Both the position numbers and the translations under genes were made by a program. Under the pieces are notes generated by a model. It saw only the letters and a program-made list of their open reading frames with translations. It did no database searches and was not told where the DNA came from. Shown here piece by piece: positions 18,608-27,046 of a DNA stretch of 64,000 nt (position 1 is its first letter; each line of letters starts with the position of its first letter). The stretch is from JALHNI01 sp965229305 (lineage in GTDB: Bacteria > Acidobacteriota > Terriglobia > Bryobacterales > Bryobacteraceae), in contig CBDDIZ010000033.1 in NCBI GenBank assembly GCA_965229305.1, positions 186,001-250,000 of the forward strand, written 5' to 3'.

Positions 18608-19084
18608 TTACTCGGGCAAGTCGTTGATGGTGCCGCGGCAGTTCTTGGCACCGCAATTACAAGGCACCCGCTCCACATCGGCGCCGAAGTGGTAATCGAC
18701 AAAGAGCTCTTCGCCCTTCTTGATGTTCCGCTTGGCCATGTAGAGGATGTGGCCCTTGGTGATCAGGGTCCAGACGTTCGGCTCGCACGAGTGGTTGATG
18801 TACTCGGCGCCACTGCCGCCCACCGCGCCGTCGAGATTCCAGTAATTGTCGAGGGTGAAGATGTAGTGCAGCGGGCGTTCGTCGGCGCGCCGCTTGGTTT
18901 CGCGACGGCTGATCCGTTCCCCGGTGTACTCAATGATCTTGCGCCGGATGGGGATGTTTTCCTCGGCGAATAGACCCCAGCGATGGATCTTGGAAGGCCG
19001 AATGCTGAGCTTATAGGCGCAGTACTTCGGATTCAGAACGGGGGCATCCGGCTCACGGGCGACAGCGGCTTTGGCAGATTTCAT
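18608..19084 (-). CDS. SET-domain protein (lysine methyltransferase-like)
   Basis: The 158-residue protein is almost entirely a SET domain: GLFAEENIPIRRKIIEYTGE, then YIFTLDNYWNLDG, EYINHSCEPNVWT (the NHSC cofactor knot), GEELFVDYHFG with the catalytic-type Tyr, and a post-SET cysteine cluster (PCNCGAKNCRG). SET proteins methylate lysines, mostly in eukaryotes; some bacteria carry them. It follows a 38-residue membrane peptide by 15 bp and precedes ChbG by 3 bp. No clear Shine-Dalgarno site precedes its ATG, so it may depend on coupling with the upstream small gene. Confidence 0.85.
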   Translation of the reverse strand: MKSAKAAVAREPDAPVLNPKYCAYKLSIRPSKIHRWGLFAEENIPIRRKIIEYTGERISRRETKRRADERPLHYIFTLDNYWNLDGAVGGSGAEYINHSCEPNVWTLITKGHILYMAKRNIKKGEELFVDYHFGADVERVPCNCGAKNCRGTINDLPE

Positions 19085-19099
19085 TCGCGGACAGTGTTT

Positions 19100-19216
19100 T
19101 TAAAAGTCGTCGTTATCGACCGGCTTTTTCGCACCCTTGCGTCGCATGATGATGATGACGACGCAGAGGACAGCCAGTCCACCGCAAACTACCTTGACCA
19201 TCGTTTCGGAGTCCAT
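19100..19216 (-). CDS. 38-residue single-pass membrane peptide
   Basis: A short frame reads MDSETMVKVV, then a hydrophobic stretch of about 16 residues (CGGLAVLCVVIIIM), then a basic/acidic tail RRKGAKKPVDNDDF. A strong Shine-Dalgarno site (GGGAGG) lies 8 bases before the ATG at 19216, which is better than the site of the downstream SET gene. The terminator of mdh lies just upstream, so this peptide and the SET gene form a unit of their own. The topology rule predicts the basic tail in the cytoplasm. Its function is unknown; it might anchor a complex. Confidence 0.6.
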   Translation of the reverse strand: MDSETMVKVVCGGLAVLCVVIIIMRRKGAKKPVDNDDF

Positions 19217-19256
19217 CGTGACTGCCTCCCTCGGTTCGGACGTTGAACATTCAGAC

Positions 19257-19293
19257 TACAAAAAGAAGGGGCCAAAGACAAGATCTTTGGCCC
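19257..19293 (-). terminator. rho-independent terminator of mdh
   Basis: A 10-bp perfect stem, GGGCCAAAGA with TCTTTGGCCC at 19269-19293, has a 5-base loop. On the minus strand it is followed by a T-rich run (plus-strand A tracts at 19257-19264). It sits 33 bp after the mdh stop. Confidence 0.8.
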
Positions 19294-19325
19294 TCTCTTC
19301 ACGTATTTTCACGGACGCGCCGTGG

Positions 19326-20261
19326 TTAGCCCATCTTCTGCTTGATGATGCCGACCAGTTCTTCCACCGCCGCCGCACTCTTCTTGAGCGCCGCGGTTTC
19401 TTCGGCCGTCAAGTTGAGTTCGTAGATCTTCTCGATGCCACGTGCGCCCAGCTTCACCGGCACGCCCACAAAGAGGCCCTTCACGCCGTACTCGCCTTCG
19501 AGCAGCGCCGCGCAGGGAAGCACCTTCTTCTTGTCCTTCAGAATCGACTCGACCATCTCCACCGTCGCCGCGGCCGGCGCATAGTACGCGCTGCCCGTCT
19601 TCAGGTAGCTGACGATCTCGGCGCCGCCGTTGGCCGTGCGCTTCACGATCTTCTCGAGCGTCTCGGCGTCCATCAGTTCCGTCAGCGGAATGCCAGACAC
19701 GCTCGACAAGCGGGTAAGCGGCACCATCGTGTCGCCGTGGCCGCCCAGCACCATGGCCGTCACGTTTTCCATCGAGACGTTCAGTTCCTGGGCGATGAAG
19801 GTCCGGAAACGGGCCGTATCGAGGACGCCCGCCATGCCGACCACGCGGTTCTTCGAGAACTTCGAAACCTGCAGAGCCGTCCAGCACATGGCGTCGAGCG
19901 GGTTCGAAACGATCACCAGGATCGCGTTCGGGCTATACTTGGCCGCCTGCTCAGCGGCATTGCGCATGATTTCGTAGTTCGCCAGGAGGAGGTCGTCACG
20001 CGACATCCCGGGCTTACGCGGCAGGCCCGCCGTGATCACCACCACGTCGGAATTCGCCGTCGGCTCGTAGTTATTCGCGCCCGTGAGCGTGACATCGTAG
20101 CCTTCCACCGGGCCGGACTGCATCAGGTCGAGCGCTTTGCCCTGGGGCACGCCCTCCACCACATCAACGAGCACAACGTCCGCCAATTCCTTGTCGGCAA
20201 TCCGCATTGCGCACGTGGCGCCGACATTTCCGGCGCCGACAACCGTTACCTTCTTCCGCAT
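19326..20261 (-). CDS. mdh: malate dehydrogenase (LDH-like type)
   Basis: The 311-residue enzyme has the NAD-binding VVGAGNVGA near residue 7 and the substrate loop GLPRKPGMSRDDL with two arginines. It also has VIVSNPLDAMC, VVGMAGVLDTARF and the catalytic histidine motif GGHGDTMVP. The arginine in the specificity loop fits malate rather than lactate. It interconverts malate and oxaloacetate in the TCA cycle. A Shine-Dalgarno AAGGA precedes the ATG. It is divergent from pta across 83 bp. Confidence 0.93.
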   Translation of the reverse strand: MRKKVTVVGAGNVGATCAMRIADKELADVVLVDVVEGVPQGKALDLMQSGPVEGYDVTLTGANNYEPTANSDVVVITAGLPRKPGMSRDDLLLANYEIMRNAAEQAAKYSPNAILVIVSNPLDAMCWTALQVSKFSKNRVVGMAGVLDTARFRTFIAQELNVSMENVTAMVLGGHGDTMVPLTRLSSVSGIPLTELMDAETLEKIVKRTANGGAEIVSYLKTGSAYYAPAAATVEMVESILKDKKKVLPCAALLEGEYGVKGLFVGVPVKLGARGIEKIYELNLTAEETAALKKSAAAVEELVGIIKQKMG

Positions 20262-20344
20262 AATTTCCTTATAGATCGAGATTCTTCGGAGGAGTCCAAA
20301 CCGAACCCATCAGTTTATCACCGCGCTACGATAGTGGGTTCGTC

Positions 20345-21322
20345 ATGGCCATTCCCGAATCCGCCAGCGCCTTCATCGCCGAACGCATTGAGCGTTTGCG
20401 CCGCATCTCGCCGCGTCCCCGCATCGTCTTCCCCGAAGGCGACGATCCGCGTGTCCAGGCGGCCGCCGACCGCCTGAAGCGGGAAGAACTGCTCACGCCC
20501 ATCCTGATTCGGCAGGGCGACCCGGCCAGTTGTCCCAAGCTCCCCAGGTACGAGGCGCTTTACTACGAGCGACGCCGGGCCAAGGGCCTCACCCAGGTAG
20601 AAGCCGCGGCGGCCGCCCGCCAGCCGCTATACTTCGCCGCGTTGATGGTCGCCGCCGGCGATGCCGAAGGCTTTGTGGGAGGAGCAGCGAACACCACGGC
20701 CGAAACCGTCCGCGCCGCCCTGCATTGCATCGGACCGCAGCCGAACGTCAAAACAGTTTCGAGCGTCTTTCTGGTCGCGGTGCAGGACCGGTCCTACGGC
20801 GTGAACGGCCTGCTGGCCTTTGCCGACTGCGCCATCGTCGTCGACCCCTCCTCCACCCAACTCGCCGACATCGCCATCGCCACGGCTCACTCGACCCGCA
20901 CGCTGCTGGGCGCCAAGCCGGAAGTGGCGCTGCTTTCGTTTTCGACGCGCGGCAGCGGTAAGCATGCCCACGCCGACAAAGTGGTCGAGGCGCTGCGGGT
21001 GCTGAAGGCTCGCGCGCCCGAACTGGACGCCGATGGCGAGTTGCAGGGCGACGCCGCATTGGTGGCCAGTATCGGACAGTCGAAGGCGCCGGGCTCGCCG
21101 GTCGCCGGCCGGGCCAACACCCTCATCTTCCCGGATCTCGACGCCGGCAACATTGCCGTCAAACTAGTGGAGCGGCTGGGCGGCGCCGCCGCGTTTGGTC
21201 CGTTTCTCCAAGGCCTGGCGAAGCCTGCCAATGATCTCTCCCGCGGCTGCAGTGCAGAAGATATCTATACGGTGGCAATAGTTACCGCTCTACAGGCGTT
21301 CCGGAGCGAACCCAATTCCTAG
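20345..21322 (+). CDS. pta: phosphate acetyl/butyryltransferase
   Basis: The 325-residue protein matches the PTA/PTB domain: PRIVFPEGDDPRVQAAA, FVGGAANTTAETVRAALHCIG, SSVFLVAV, LAFADCAIVVDPSSTQLADIAI, VALLSFSTRGS, then ANTLIFPDLDAGNIAVKLVERLGG. This family exchanges acetyl (or butyryl) groups between CoA and phosphate, feeding acetate metabolism. The length suits a stand-alone Pta lacking the N-terminal P-loop and DRTGG domains. No ack gene is in the window, so the acyl substrate is not certain. Confidence 0.88.
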   Translation: MAIPESASAFIAERIERLRRISPRPRIVFPEGDDPRVQAAADRLKREELLTPILIRQGDPASCPKLPRYEALYYERRRAKGLTQVEAAAAARQPLYFAALMVAAGDAEGFVGGAANTTAETVRAALHCIGPQPNVKTVSSVFLVAVQDRSYGVNGLLAFADCAIVVDPSSTQLADIAIATAHSTRTLLGAKPEVALLSFSTRGSGKHAHADKVVEALRVLKARAPELDADGELQGDAALVASIGQSKAPGSPVAGRANTLIFPDLDAGNIAVKLVERLGGAAAFGPFLQGLAKPANDLSRGCSAEDIYTVAIVTALQAFRSEPNS

Positions 21323-21365
21323 CTTCTTTCTTTATTTTCTTTAATTTGAGTGACGCAGTCCGCTC

Positions 21366-21382
21366 TGGCATCATTCTTGCAT
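21366..21382 (+). promoter_or_regulatory. sigma-54 (-24/-12) promoter
   Basis: The sequence TGGCAT, five bases, TTGCAT matches the consensus TGGCAC-N5-TTGCW, with GG and GC dinucleotides 12 bases apart, as sigma-54 requires. Transcription would start near 21394 and leave a leader of about 145 nt before the glycosyltransferase gene. The 217-bp gap is markedly richer in A and T than the neighbouring genes. Confidence 0.65.
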
Positions 21383-21539
21383 ACTCCTCTGGGCGACCGG
21401 CCCTATGAAAAATTGTAACGCCATTGTTATCAGTTAATTCTGGGCACAAAACTGATTGTGACTGGCTTTTCGTTCCCATTTGGCGTATCCTTAAAGGACG
21501 TTAATGACGCCACCATAAACAAAAAAGGAGTACCTGCCC

Positions 21540-22967
21540 GTGGTTACTGTTGTCATCCCCGCTTTGAATGAAGCGGTCCGCATTCGCAGTGTGATTGAGT
21601 TAGCTGCCAGTTCACCGTTAGTCAAACAGGTGATCGTGGTGGATGACGGGTCTGTCGACGACACGCCCCATATTGCCCGAGCGGCCGGAGCGGAGGTGAT
21701 CACTAGTACGTTGCTGGGCAAAGGCTCCTCGATGAGTGACGGCCTGCACGCGGCCACCGAAGACGTCATTCTCTACCTTGATGGAGATCTCGCCGGACTC
21801 CGGCCCGATCTGGTCGAATTGATGACCGAGCCGCTGATGAACAATCGCGCGGACTTCACCAAGGCCAGCTTCAGCCGTTCCGCCGGACGCGTGACGGTGC
21901 TCACCGCCCGCCCCCTGTTGCAGGTCTTCTTTCCCGAACTGGCGAAATTCAAACAGCCGCTGGGCGGCATCATGGCCGCGCGGCGCGACGTACTCGAAGA
22001 CCTGCGCTTCGAAACCGACTATGGCGTCGACTTGGGCCTGTTGATCGACGCCCACGAAGCCGGCGCCCGGATCGTCGAAGTGGACATCGGCCATCTGGAA
22101 CACGATAGCCAAACGCTCGAGGCGCTGGGCAATATGGCCAAGCAGGTGGTCCGCACGCTGCTGATGCGCGCCGAAAAGTATGGTCGTCTGGCCGGCGAAC
22201 ATGTACGCGAAGTCGAGGAAGTGGAGCGGCATATGCACGCCGAAATGGCGCTGAACTTCCATCATCTAGGGAAGCCGCAGCGCCTGGCGCTGTTCGATAT
22301 GGACGGCACCCTGCTGCGCAGCCGCTTTATCCGCGAGTTAGCTCTGCGCACCGAGCGCGAGCATTTGCTCGAACCCTGGCTCGACAACTACAGCGTCACC
22401 GACTGCGAACGTGCGCGGCAGATTGCGCAGGCGTTCCAGGGAGTGCCGAAAGACGTATTCGTCAAAACCGCGATGGAGCTTGAACTCACGCCCGGCGCGG
22501 CCGACACGGTGGTGGCGCTGCGCAAAGCCGGCTATCGCGTGGGCATTGTCACCGACAGCTATAGCGTAGCGGCGGAGATGGTGCGGCGACGGGTTTTTGC
22601 GGACTTCTCTGTGGCGAACCTGGTTCGCTTTCGGAGCGGCATCTGCTCCGGCGAGTTGACGCCGTGCCCTCTCTTCGCGCACGACCACGGCTGCCCCGTC
22701 CACACGATGTGCAAGTACAACGCACTGATGCATCTGCTGGATCGTCTGCAAATGCGCCGGGAAGACGTGATCGCCGTCGGCGATGGCATGAACGATATCT
22801 GTATGCTGTCCGCCGCGGGCTTGGGTGTCGCTTTCGAACCGAAAGCGGCTGCCGTGCGGGACGCCGCCGAGTATGGTTTGGGCGGCGACCTGCGAGGCGT
22901 GCTCACGCTCGCCGGAATCGAGTCGCTGCACGCGGTTCCGAAGCCTCGGGTGGCGCTCTGCGCCTAG
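21540..22967 (+). CDS. GT2 glycosyltransferase fused to HAD phosphatase, probable glucosylglycerate synthase
   Basis: The 475-residue protein has two domains. Residues 1-235 are GT2, with VVIPALNEAVRIRSV, VIVVDDGSVDDT and a DGDL metal motif in DVILYLDGDLAG, resembling glucosyl-3-phosphoglycerate synthase (GpgS). Residues 248-460 are a SerB-like HAD phosphatase, with nucleophile loop FDMDGTLL (D253, D255), GIVTDSYS, and GDGMNDICML. A synthase fused to a phosphatase would make glucosylglycerate (or mannosylglycerate) from NDP-sugar and 3-phosphoglycerate and remove the phosphate in one protein. The start is GTG with AAGGAG 9 bases upstream. Transcription probably starts at the sigma-54 site, and a strong terminator follows directly. 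The compatible-solute role is inference from domain order. Confidence 0.75.
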   Translation: MVTVVIPALNEAVRIRSVIELAASSPLVKQVIVVDDGSVDDTPHIARAAGAEVITSTLLGKGSSMSDGLHAATEDVILYLDGDLAGLRPDLVELMTEPLMNNRADFTKASFSRSAGRVTVLTARPLLQVFFPELAKFKQPLGGIMAARRDVLEDLRFETDYGVDLGLLIDAHEAGARIVEVDIGHLEHDSQTLEALGNMAKQVVRTLLMRAEKYGRLAGEHVREVEEVERHMHAEMALNFHHLGKPQRLALFDMDGTLLRSRFIRELALRTEREHLLEPWLDNYSVTDCERARQIAQAFQGVPKDVFVKTAMELELTPGAADTVVALRKAGYRVGIVTDSYSVAAEMVRRRVFADFSVANLVRFRSGICSGELTPCPLFAHDHGCPVHTMCKYNALMHLLDRLQMRREDVIAVGDGMNDICMLSAAGLGVAFEPKAAAVRDAAEYGLGGDLRGVLTLAGIESLHAVPKPRVALCA

Positions 22968-22973
22968 GGCCCT

Positions 22974-23028
22974 GCCTGCTCAGCCGGCCGCGATTCGCTC
23001 CATCGCGGCCGGCTGAGCAGGCTTTTTA
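22974..23028. terminator. strong rho-independent terminator
   Basis: A 21-bp perfect stem (22974-22994 with 23002-23022) encloses a 7-base loop and is followed on the plus strand by five T, then more T. It ends the glycosyltransferase-HAD transcript. Its end overlaps the stop of rseP on the other strand, which it may also terminate. Confidence 0.9.
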
Positions 23029-24345
23029 GCTTTTCAGCACCTTCTGAATGTCGTTGTAGAGAACGAACGCCACCAGGCTGATCAGGAAGACGAAGGAGAC
23101 GGTGAAGACCATTTCCTTCAGCCGCAGACTGAGGTCGCGCCGGGCGATCATTTCAATCAACAGCATCAGGATCACGCCGCCATCGAGGATGGGAATCGGC
23201 AACAGGTTGAAGATCGCCAGGTTCAGACTCACGCCGGACATCAGTTGGATGTAGGAGTCAAAGCCTTCCTTCGCCGCTTGGCGCGACATCTGCGCCATCC
23301 GGACCGGGCCCTCAATCGTCTTGGGCGACAGGCGCGCTTCAAAGATGCTCCGAATCACGCTATAGATCAAGCCGGCATTCTTGTAGTTGAAGTTCGCCGA
23401 CTCCTTGATCGCCTCGATCGGCGACAACTGCACATTCCGAGTCATGGGCGTCGCCAGCACGCCGATCATGTACACGGGCTTCTGCGCCTCGGGCATCTTC
23501 TTCGACATCGGCTTCACGACGGCCGTGTACTCTTTGCCGCCGCGGCGATAAACGATCGTGAGCGGCTCGCCCTCGCTGTGGCGCACCTTGTCCACCAGCG
23601 TGTAGGGCGCGCGCACGGCGTCTCCGTTAATCGAGACGATTTGGTCACCGGCTTTGAGACCTTGCTTGGCGGCGTCCAAGTCCGGCTCCACCCTCGCGAT
23701 CACGACGTCGGAATCCGGCTGCCAGCCCAAGGCTTCGAGGCCGGTGGCATCGGTGTGCTTCGGCGTGATCTGCAGGGGGACCGTCTCGCCGTTGCGCTGC
23801 ATCACAATGCTCACCGAGCGGTTGATGTTCTCGAGCGAGGCGAGGTTCACGTCGGTCCAAGTCGGGTTGGCCTGATCTTCAATGCGGACGATGGTGTCGC
23901 CGGCCAGCACGCCGGCCTTGGCCGCGGCCGAGTCCGGCACGACGTTGCCGACCTTGGCCGGCTGGTCCATAAAGAGCGGCTTGGGGAATTCGATACTGAA
24001 GAGGCCGGCCATCAGAACCAGCGCGAGCAGAATGTTCATCACCGGACCGGCCAGCGCGATGATCATCCGCTGCCAGCGGGGCTTGTTCATGAAACTGCGC
24101 GGGTCACCGTCGCGTTCTTCATGCTCGGAACCCGCAAACTTCACGTAGCCGCCAAACGGGATGGCGCAGACCTTCCAATCGGTCTCTCCTCGCCGCACGC
24201 CGAACAGGCGCGGACCAAAGCCGATGGCGAACGCATCGATCTTCACGTCAAAGTAGCGGCCCGCCCAGTAGTGGCCCAGTTCGTGGATCACGATCATGAT
24301 CCCGATGAGGATGAGCATCCACCAAACGCTTTCCACGAAGGCCAT
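23026..24345 (-). CDS. rseP: site-2 metalloprotease RseP
   Basis: The 439-residue membrane protease carries the zinc motif HELGH at residues 21-25 in the first helix and the C-terminal NLLPIPILDGG motif supplying the third ligand. Two PDZ domains lie between (VGNVVPDSAAAKAGVLAGDTI and VIARVEPDLDAAKQGLKAGDQI). RseP-type enzymes cut anti-sigma factors within the membrane in the envelope stress response. The gene starts 9 bp after dxr ends, the common dxr-rseP order. Confidence 0.92.
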   Translation of the reverse strand: MAFVESVWWMLILIGIMIVIHELGHYWAGRYFDVKIDAFAIGFGPRLFGVRRGETDWKVCAIPFGGYVKFAGSEHEERDGDPRSFMNKPRWQRMIIALAGPVMNILLALVLMAGLFSIEFPKPLFMDQPAKVGNVVPDSAAAKAGVLAGDTIVRIEDQANPTWTDVNLASLENINRSVSIVMQRNGETVPLQITPKHTDATGLEALGWQPDSDVVIARVEPDLDAAKQGLKAGDQIVSINGDAVRAPYTLVDKVRHSEGEPLTIVYRRGGKEYTAVVKPMSKKMPEAQKPVYMIGVLATPMTRNVQLSPIEAIKESANFNYKNAGLIYSVIRSIFEARLSPKTIEGPVRMAQMSRQAAKEGFDSYIQLMSGVSLNLAIFNLLPIPILDGGVILMLLIEMIARRDLSLRLKEMVFTVSFVFLISLVAFVLYNDIQKVLKS

Positions 24346-24354
24346 TCAATTCTC

Positions 24355-25536
24355 CTATGCGGTCACCGGTTGACGGGCAATCCGGTCGCGCGCCACGCGG
24401 CGCGCTTCAGCATCGATCTCGAGCACTTCGCCGACGGATCGGGGTGTCCGGCGAGGGACGCGGGCCAAAGTCTCTTCGACGGTGGCCGCCAATTGCGGGA
24501 ACGAGATTTCTTCTTTCAAAAACGCTTCGACGGCGATTTCGTCCGCTGCATTCAAGACGCAGGTGGCCGAGCCGCCGGTTTCAAACGCCTCATAAGCAAG
24601 GCGAAGACAGGGAAAACGATCCAGGTCCGGCGGAGTGAAGTCCCATTGCTGGGGTTTGGTGAAGTCGTAGCGCGGCACCGGCGCCGCCTCGCGGTCAGGA
24701 TAGGTCAACGCATATTGAATCGGCATTCGCATGTCGGTCGTACAGACCTGGGCGATGACCGAACCGTCGTTAAATTCCACCAAAGCATGCACCGTCGATT
24801 GGGGATGAACCACCACGCCAATCTCCCGGGGCGTAAAGCCGAAGAGCCAACCCGCCTCGATGACTTCAAAGCCTTTATTCATCATCGTGGCGGAATCGAT
24901 CGTAATGCGATTCCCCATCTTCCAAGTTGGATGACGTAGCGCCTGCGCCGGCGTCACGGAAGACATGTCTTCTTTTGTAAAGGTTCGAAAGGGACCGCCT
25001 GACGCAGTGAGAATCAGCCGGGTGACCTCGGCGCGCCGTCCGGCCCGAAGACATTGATGGGCGCCGTTGTGTTCGGAATCCACCGGCAGGAGCTCCGTGC
25101 CGGACTGGGAGGCAGCAGCCATCACCAATTCACCGCTAGCGACCAGGACTTCCTTGTTGGCTAATCCGACACTCTTGCCAAGTTTGACGGCTTGGTAAGT
25201 CGCCTCGAGGCCGGTGACGCCGACGATGGCCGACATGACGAAATCCACCGCAGAATCCGTAGAAATGGAAACCAGGGCCTCCGGTTCATGGAATATGTCT
25301 GGTACGGAAACCGGTACCGGCTGATCTTCCAAAAACTGGATAAGGGACTTTCGTACTGCTTCCGAGCCGACAACGACGACTTGGGGGCGGAATTCCCGAA
25401 TTTGGGAGGCGAGGAGCTCAAAATTGTTTCCCGCGGCGAGAGCGAACACCGAATAGCGTTCCGGCATCGTGCGCAAAACATTGAGAGTATTGACGCCGAT
25501 GGACCCGGTGGAGCCCAGGACGGTAACTTGCTTCAT
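24355..25536 (-). CDS. dxr: 1-deoxy-D-xylulose-5-phosphate reductoisomerase
   Basis: The 393-residue enzyme of the MEP isoprenoid pathway has the NADPH motif GSTGSIGVNT at the N-terminus, then GLANKEVLVASGELV, the metal residues in LPVDSEHN, TASGGPFRTFTKEDM, KMGNRITIDSATMMNKG, and HPQSTVHALVEF. One oddity is that residues after DSEHN read GAHQCL, where most enzymes have AIFQCL; the metal ligands are kept. It is probably transcribed with rseP from the extended -10 promoter upstream. Confidence 0.93.
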   Translation of the reverse strand: MKQVTVLGSTGSIGVNTLNVLRTMPERYSVFALAAGNNFELLASQIREFRPQVVVVGSEAVRKSLIQFLEDQPVPVSVPDIFHEPEALVSISTDSAVDFVMSAIVGVTGLEATYQAVKLGKSVGLANKEVLVASGELVMAAASQSGTELLPVDSEHNGAHQCLRAGRRAEVTRLILTASGGPFRTFTKEDMSSVTPAQALRHPTWKMGNRITIDSATMMNKGFEVIEAGWLFGFTPREIGVVVHPQSTVHALVEFNDGSVIAQVCTTDMRMPIQYALTYPDREAAPVPRYDFTKPQQWDFTPPDLDRFPCLRLAYEAFETGGSATCVLNAADEIAVEAFLKEEISFPQLAATVEETLARVPRRTPRSVGEVLEIDAEARRVARDRIARQPVTA

Positions 25537-25573
25537 GTGGGGGGACCTGAGACGGGTGGAACCTGTCAGGAAG

Positions 25574-25582
25574 ATTATATCA
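25574..25582 (-). promoter_or_regulatory. extended -10 promoter for dxr-rseP
   Basis: On the minus strand the sequence TGATATAAT has a perfect TATAAT preceded by TG and one base, 37 bases before the dxr ATG. No good -35 box lies at the usual distance, which is acceptable for an extended -10 promoter. Confidence 0.5.
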
Positions 25583-25608
25583 CGGGGAGGAAAAGAAAGG
25601 AGTTAGGC

Positions 25609-25677
25609 GGCGGAGAGGGTGCTTCAGGGGTCTTAATGAGGTTAGTCTCGCTTTGGTGGGAGTAAAACCTCTCCGCC
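25609..25677. repeat. 10-bp inverted repeat in the dxr 5' region
   Basis: GGCGGAGAGG (25609-25618) and CCTCTCCGCC (25668-25677) are perfect complements 49 bases apart. On the minus strand a T-rich stretch follows the second arm. It could be a terminator of the upstream dehydrogenase gene with a large loop. The rest of the 208-bp gap also holds an 8-bp hairpin TTCGGAAA/TTTCCGAA near 25695-25730. Confidence 0.4.
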
Positions 25678-25744
25678 TTGATTCCAATCTTAGAATACGG
25701 TTTTCGGAAATGCAAGAACTATTTTCCGAATTTTAGAAGACCGC

Positions 25745-26638
25745 TTAACGTTTCTTCACCTCAACGCCAACTAACCCCTCCAGGACTTTAATGGTGGAGC
25801 AGATGTCTTCCTCGGCGTGCCCGGTGGCGATCGCCGCCCGGAATTGCTGCTGGGTGACGGCGGTGAGCGGCAGCGGGACGTTTAGTTGATTCGCGGAGTC
25901 GAGCATGAGGCCGATGTCCTTATGCATCCAGCGGACGGAGAAGTTCGTGGCGAAGTCGCGGCGAAACACGTACGGGGCCTTGAAGGAGATCAGGCCGGAT
26001 TTGGCAGCCGAGTTCTCGAGGATGGTGAGCATCAGTTCCGGGTCCACGCCGGCCTTGGTGGAAAGCACGAGGCCTTCGTTGAACGCCTGGAGAATGTTCG
26101 AGAGGATCAGATTCTGGGTGAGCTTGGCGTGGAGCCCCATGCCGGAGCCGCCGCAATAGTAAAGGTTCTTGCCCATCGGCTCGAAGTAGGGCTTCACCTT
26201 TTCGAAAACCGCCTGATCGCCGCCGACCATAAAGGTGAGCGTGCCGCCCTCGGCGCCAGGCCGGGAGCCGGTGCAGGGCGCATCGAGGAAGTGGAGGCCC
26301 TTGGCAGCCAGCTTGGCGGAAATCTTGCGGCTTTCGTCCGGCGAGACCGTGGAGGCATCCACAATTACCGTCCCCGGCTTGGCGCCTTCGGCAATGCCGT
26401 TCGGCCCAAGGATCACTTCCTCGGACATGTCCGTATCGCCGACGCAGAGGAAGATGCAGTCAGCGTGCGCGCCCACTTCCTTCGGCGTGGCGCAGGCAAT
26501 GCCCTTCTCCGCGGCGGCCAGGTCGGTCGCTTTCGAGCCGGTGTGCGACCAGACGGCCACCTCGTGGCCGGCCCGCATCAGGTGGCGGGCCATGGGAAGT
26601 CCCATAATGCCGAGTCCGAGAAAGCCGAGTTTCGCCAT
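25745..26638 (-). CDS. NAD(P)-dependent beta-hydroxyacid dehydrogenase (3-hydroxyisobutyrate / tartronate semialdehyde type)
   Basis: Starting at ATG 26638 (AGGAGA upstream), the 297-residue protein opens with MAKLGFLGLGIMGLPMARHL, the dinucleotide fold and family signature. It has DAPCTGSRPGAEGGTLTFMVGG with the substrate loop, and GSGMGLHAKLTQNLILSN with the catalytic Lys region. The order matches 3-hydroxyisobutyrate and tartronate-semialdehyde reductases. An N-terminal extension in the longer frame is not conserved-looking and was rejected. The exact substrate is open. Confidence 0.85.
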   Translation of the reverse strand: MAKLGFLGLGIMGLPMARHLMRAGHEVAVWSHTGSKATDLAAAEKGIACATPKEVGAHADCIFLCVGDTDMSEEVILGPNGIAEGAKPGTVIVDASTVSPDESRKISAKLAAKGLHFLDAPCTGSRPGAEGGTLTFMVGGDQAVFEKVKPYFEPMGKNLYYCGGSGMGLHAKLTQNLILSNILQAFNEGLVLSTKAGVDPELMLTILENSAAKSGLISFKAPYVFRRDFATNFSVRWMHKDIGLMLDSANQLNVPLPLTAVTQQQFRAAIATGHAEEDICSTIKVLEGLVGVEVKKR

Positions 26639-26719
26639 GCAATATCTCCTATGAATCCCGAGAAGGGGCCAAAGGAGAAATTGTACTAACAATGCGCGCC
26701 GGGCTGGCGCGGGAACAAG

Positions 26720-26932
26720 CTATTTTTGGGCGAGGAAGCGGAGGAGAAGAACGTCGGATGCCTGGAATTGGGTCTGCACGACGTTCGACATCTCGCCGTC
26801 CTCCACCGCCAGATGCTGGCGGATCAGGGCATGGAGTTCATCCACCGAAACCCCCAGGGAGGCAGCGGCCTCTTCCGCGGTGTAGTGGGGCTTGGGCGGC
26901 TTGTTGGCGGCGATGGGCGTCGTCATGGTCAT
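26720..26932 (-). CDS. small helix-turn-helix protein
   Basis: The start chosen is the ATG at 26932 (MTMTTPIAANK), giving 70 residues. Residues 19-42, YTAEEAAASLGVSVDELHAL, look like the helix-turn-helix of excisionase/MerR-type DNA binders (fold order TAEEAA-LGVS). The rest has a charged middle and a hydrophobic C-terminal helix. It is probably a local DNA-binding or regulatory protein; the target is unknown. Confidence 0.5.
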   Translation of the reverse strand: MTMTTPIAANKPPKPHYTAEEAAASLGVSVDELHALIRQHLAVEDGEMSNVVQTQFQASDVLLLRFLAQK

Positions 26933-27046
26933 GCTTAACTGTCCTAGTGAGATAGTAGGGCAGCGGTGGCAAATCCCCAATTGGGAAAGCTTCTTAGGAC
27001 CCAAACCAACGGCCCAAAAGGCGTACTAGAGCGGTAAACTTGCGAG

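Noticed and set aside
23245..24939. 564-residue frame opposite rseP and dxr
   Set aside because: It spans two real genes on the other strand and lacks any domain.
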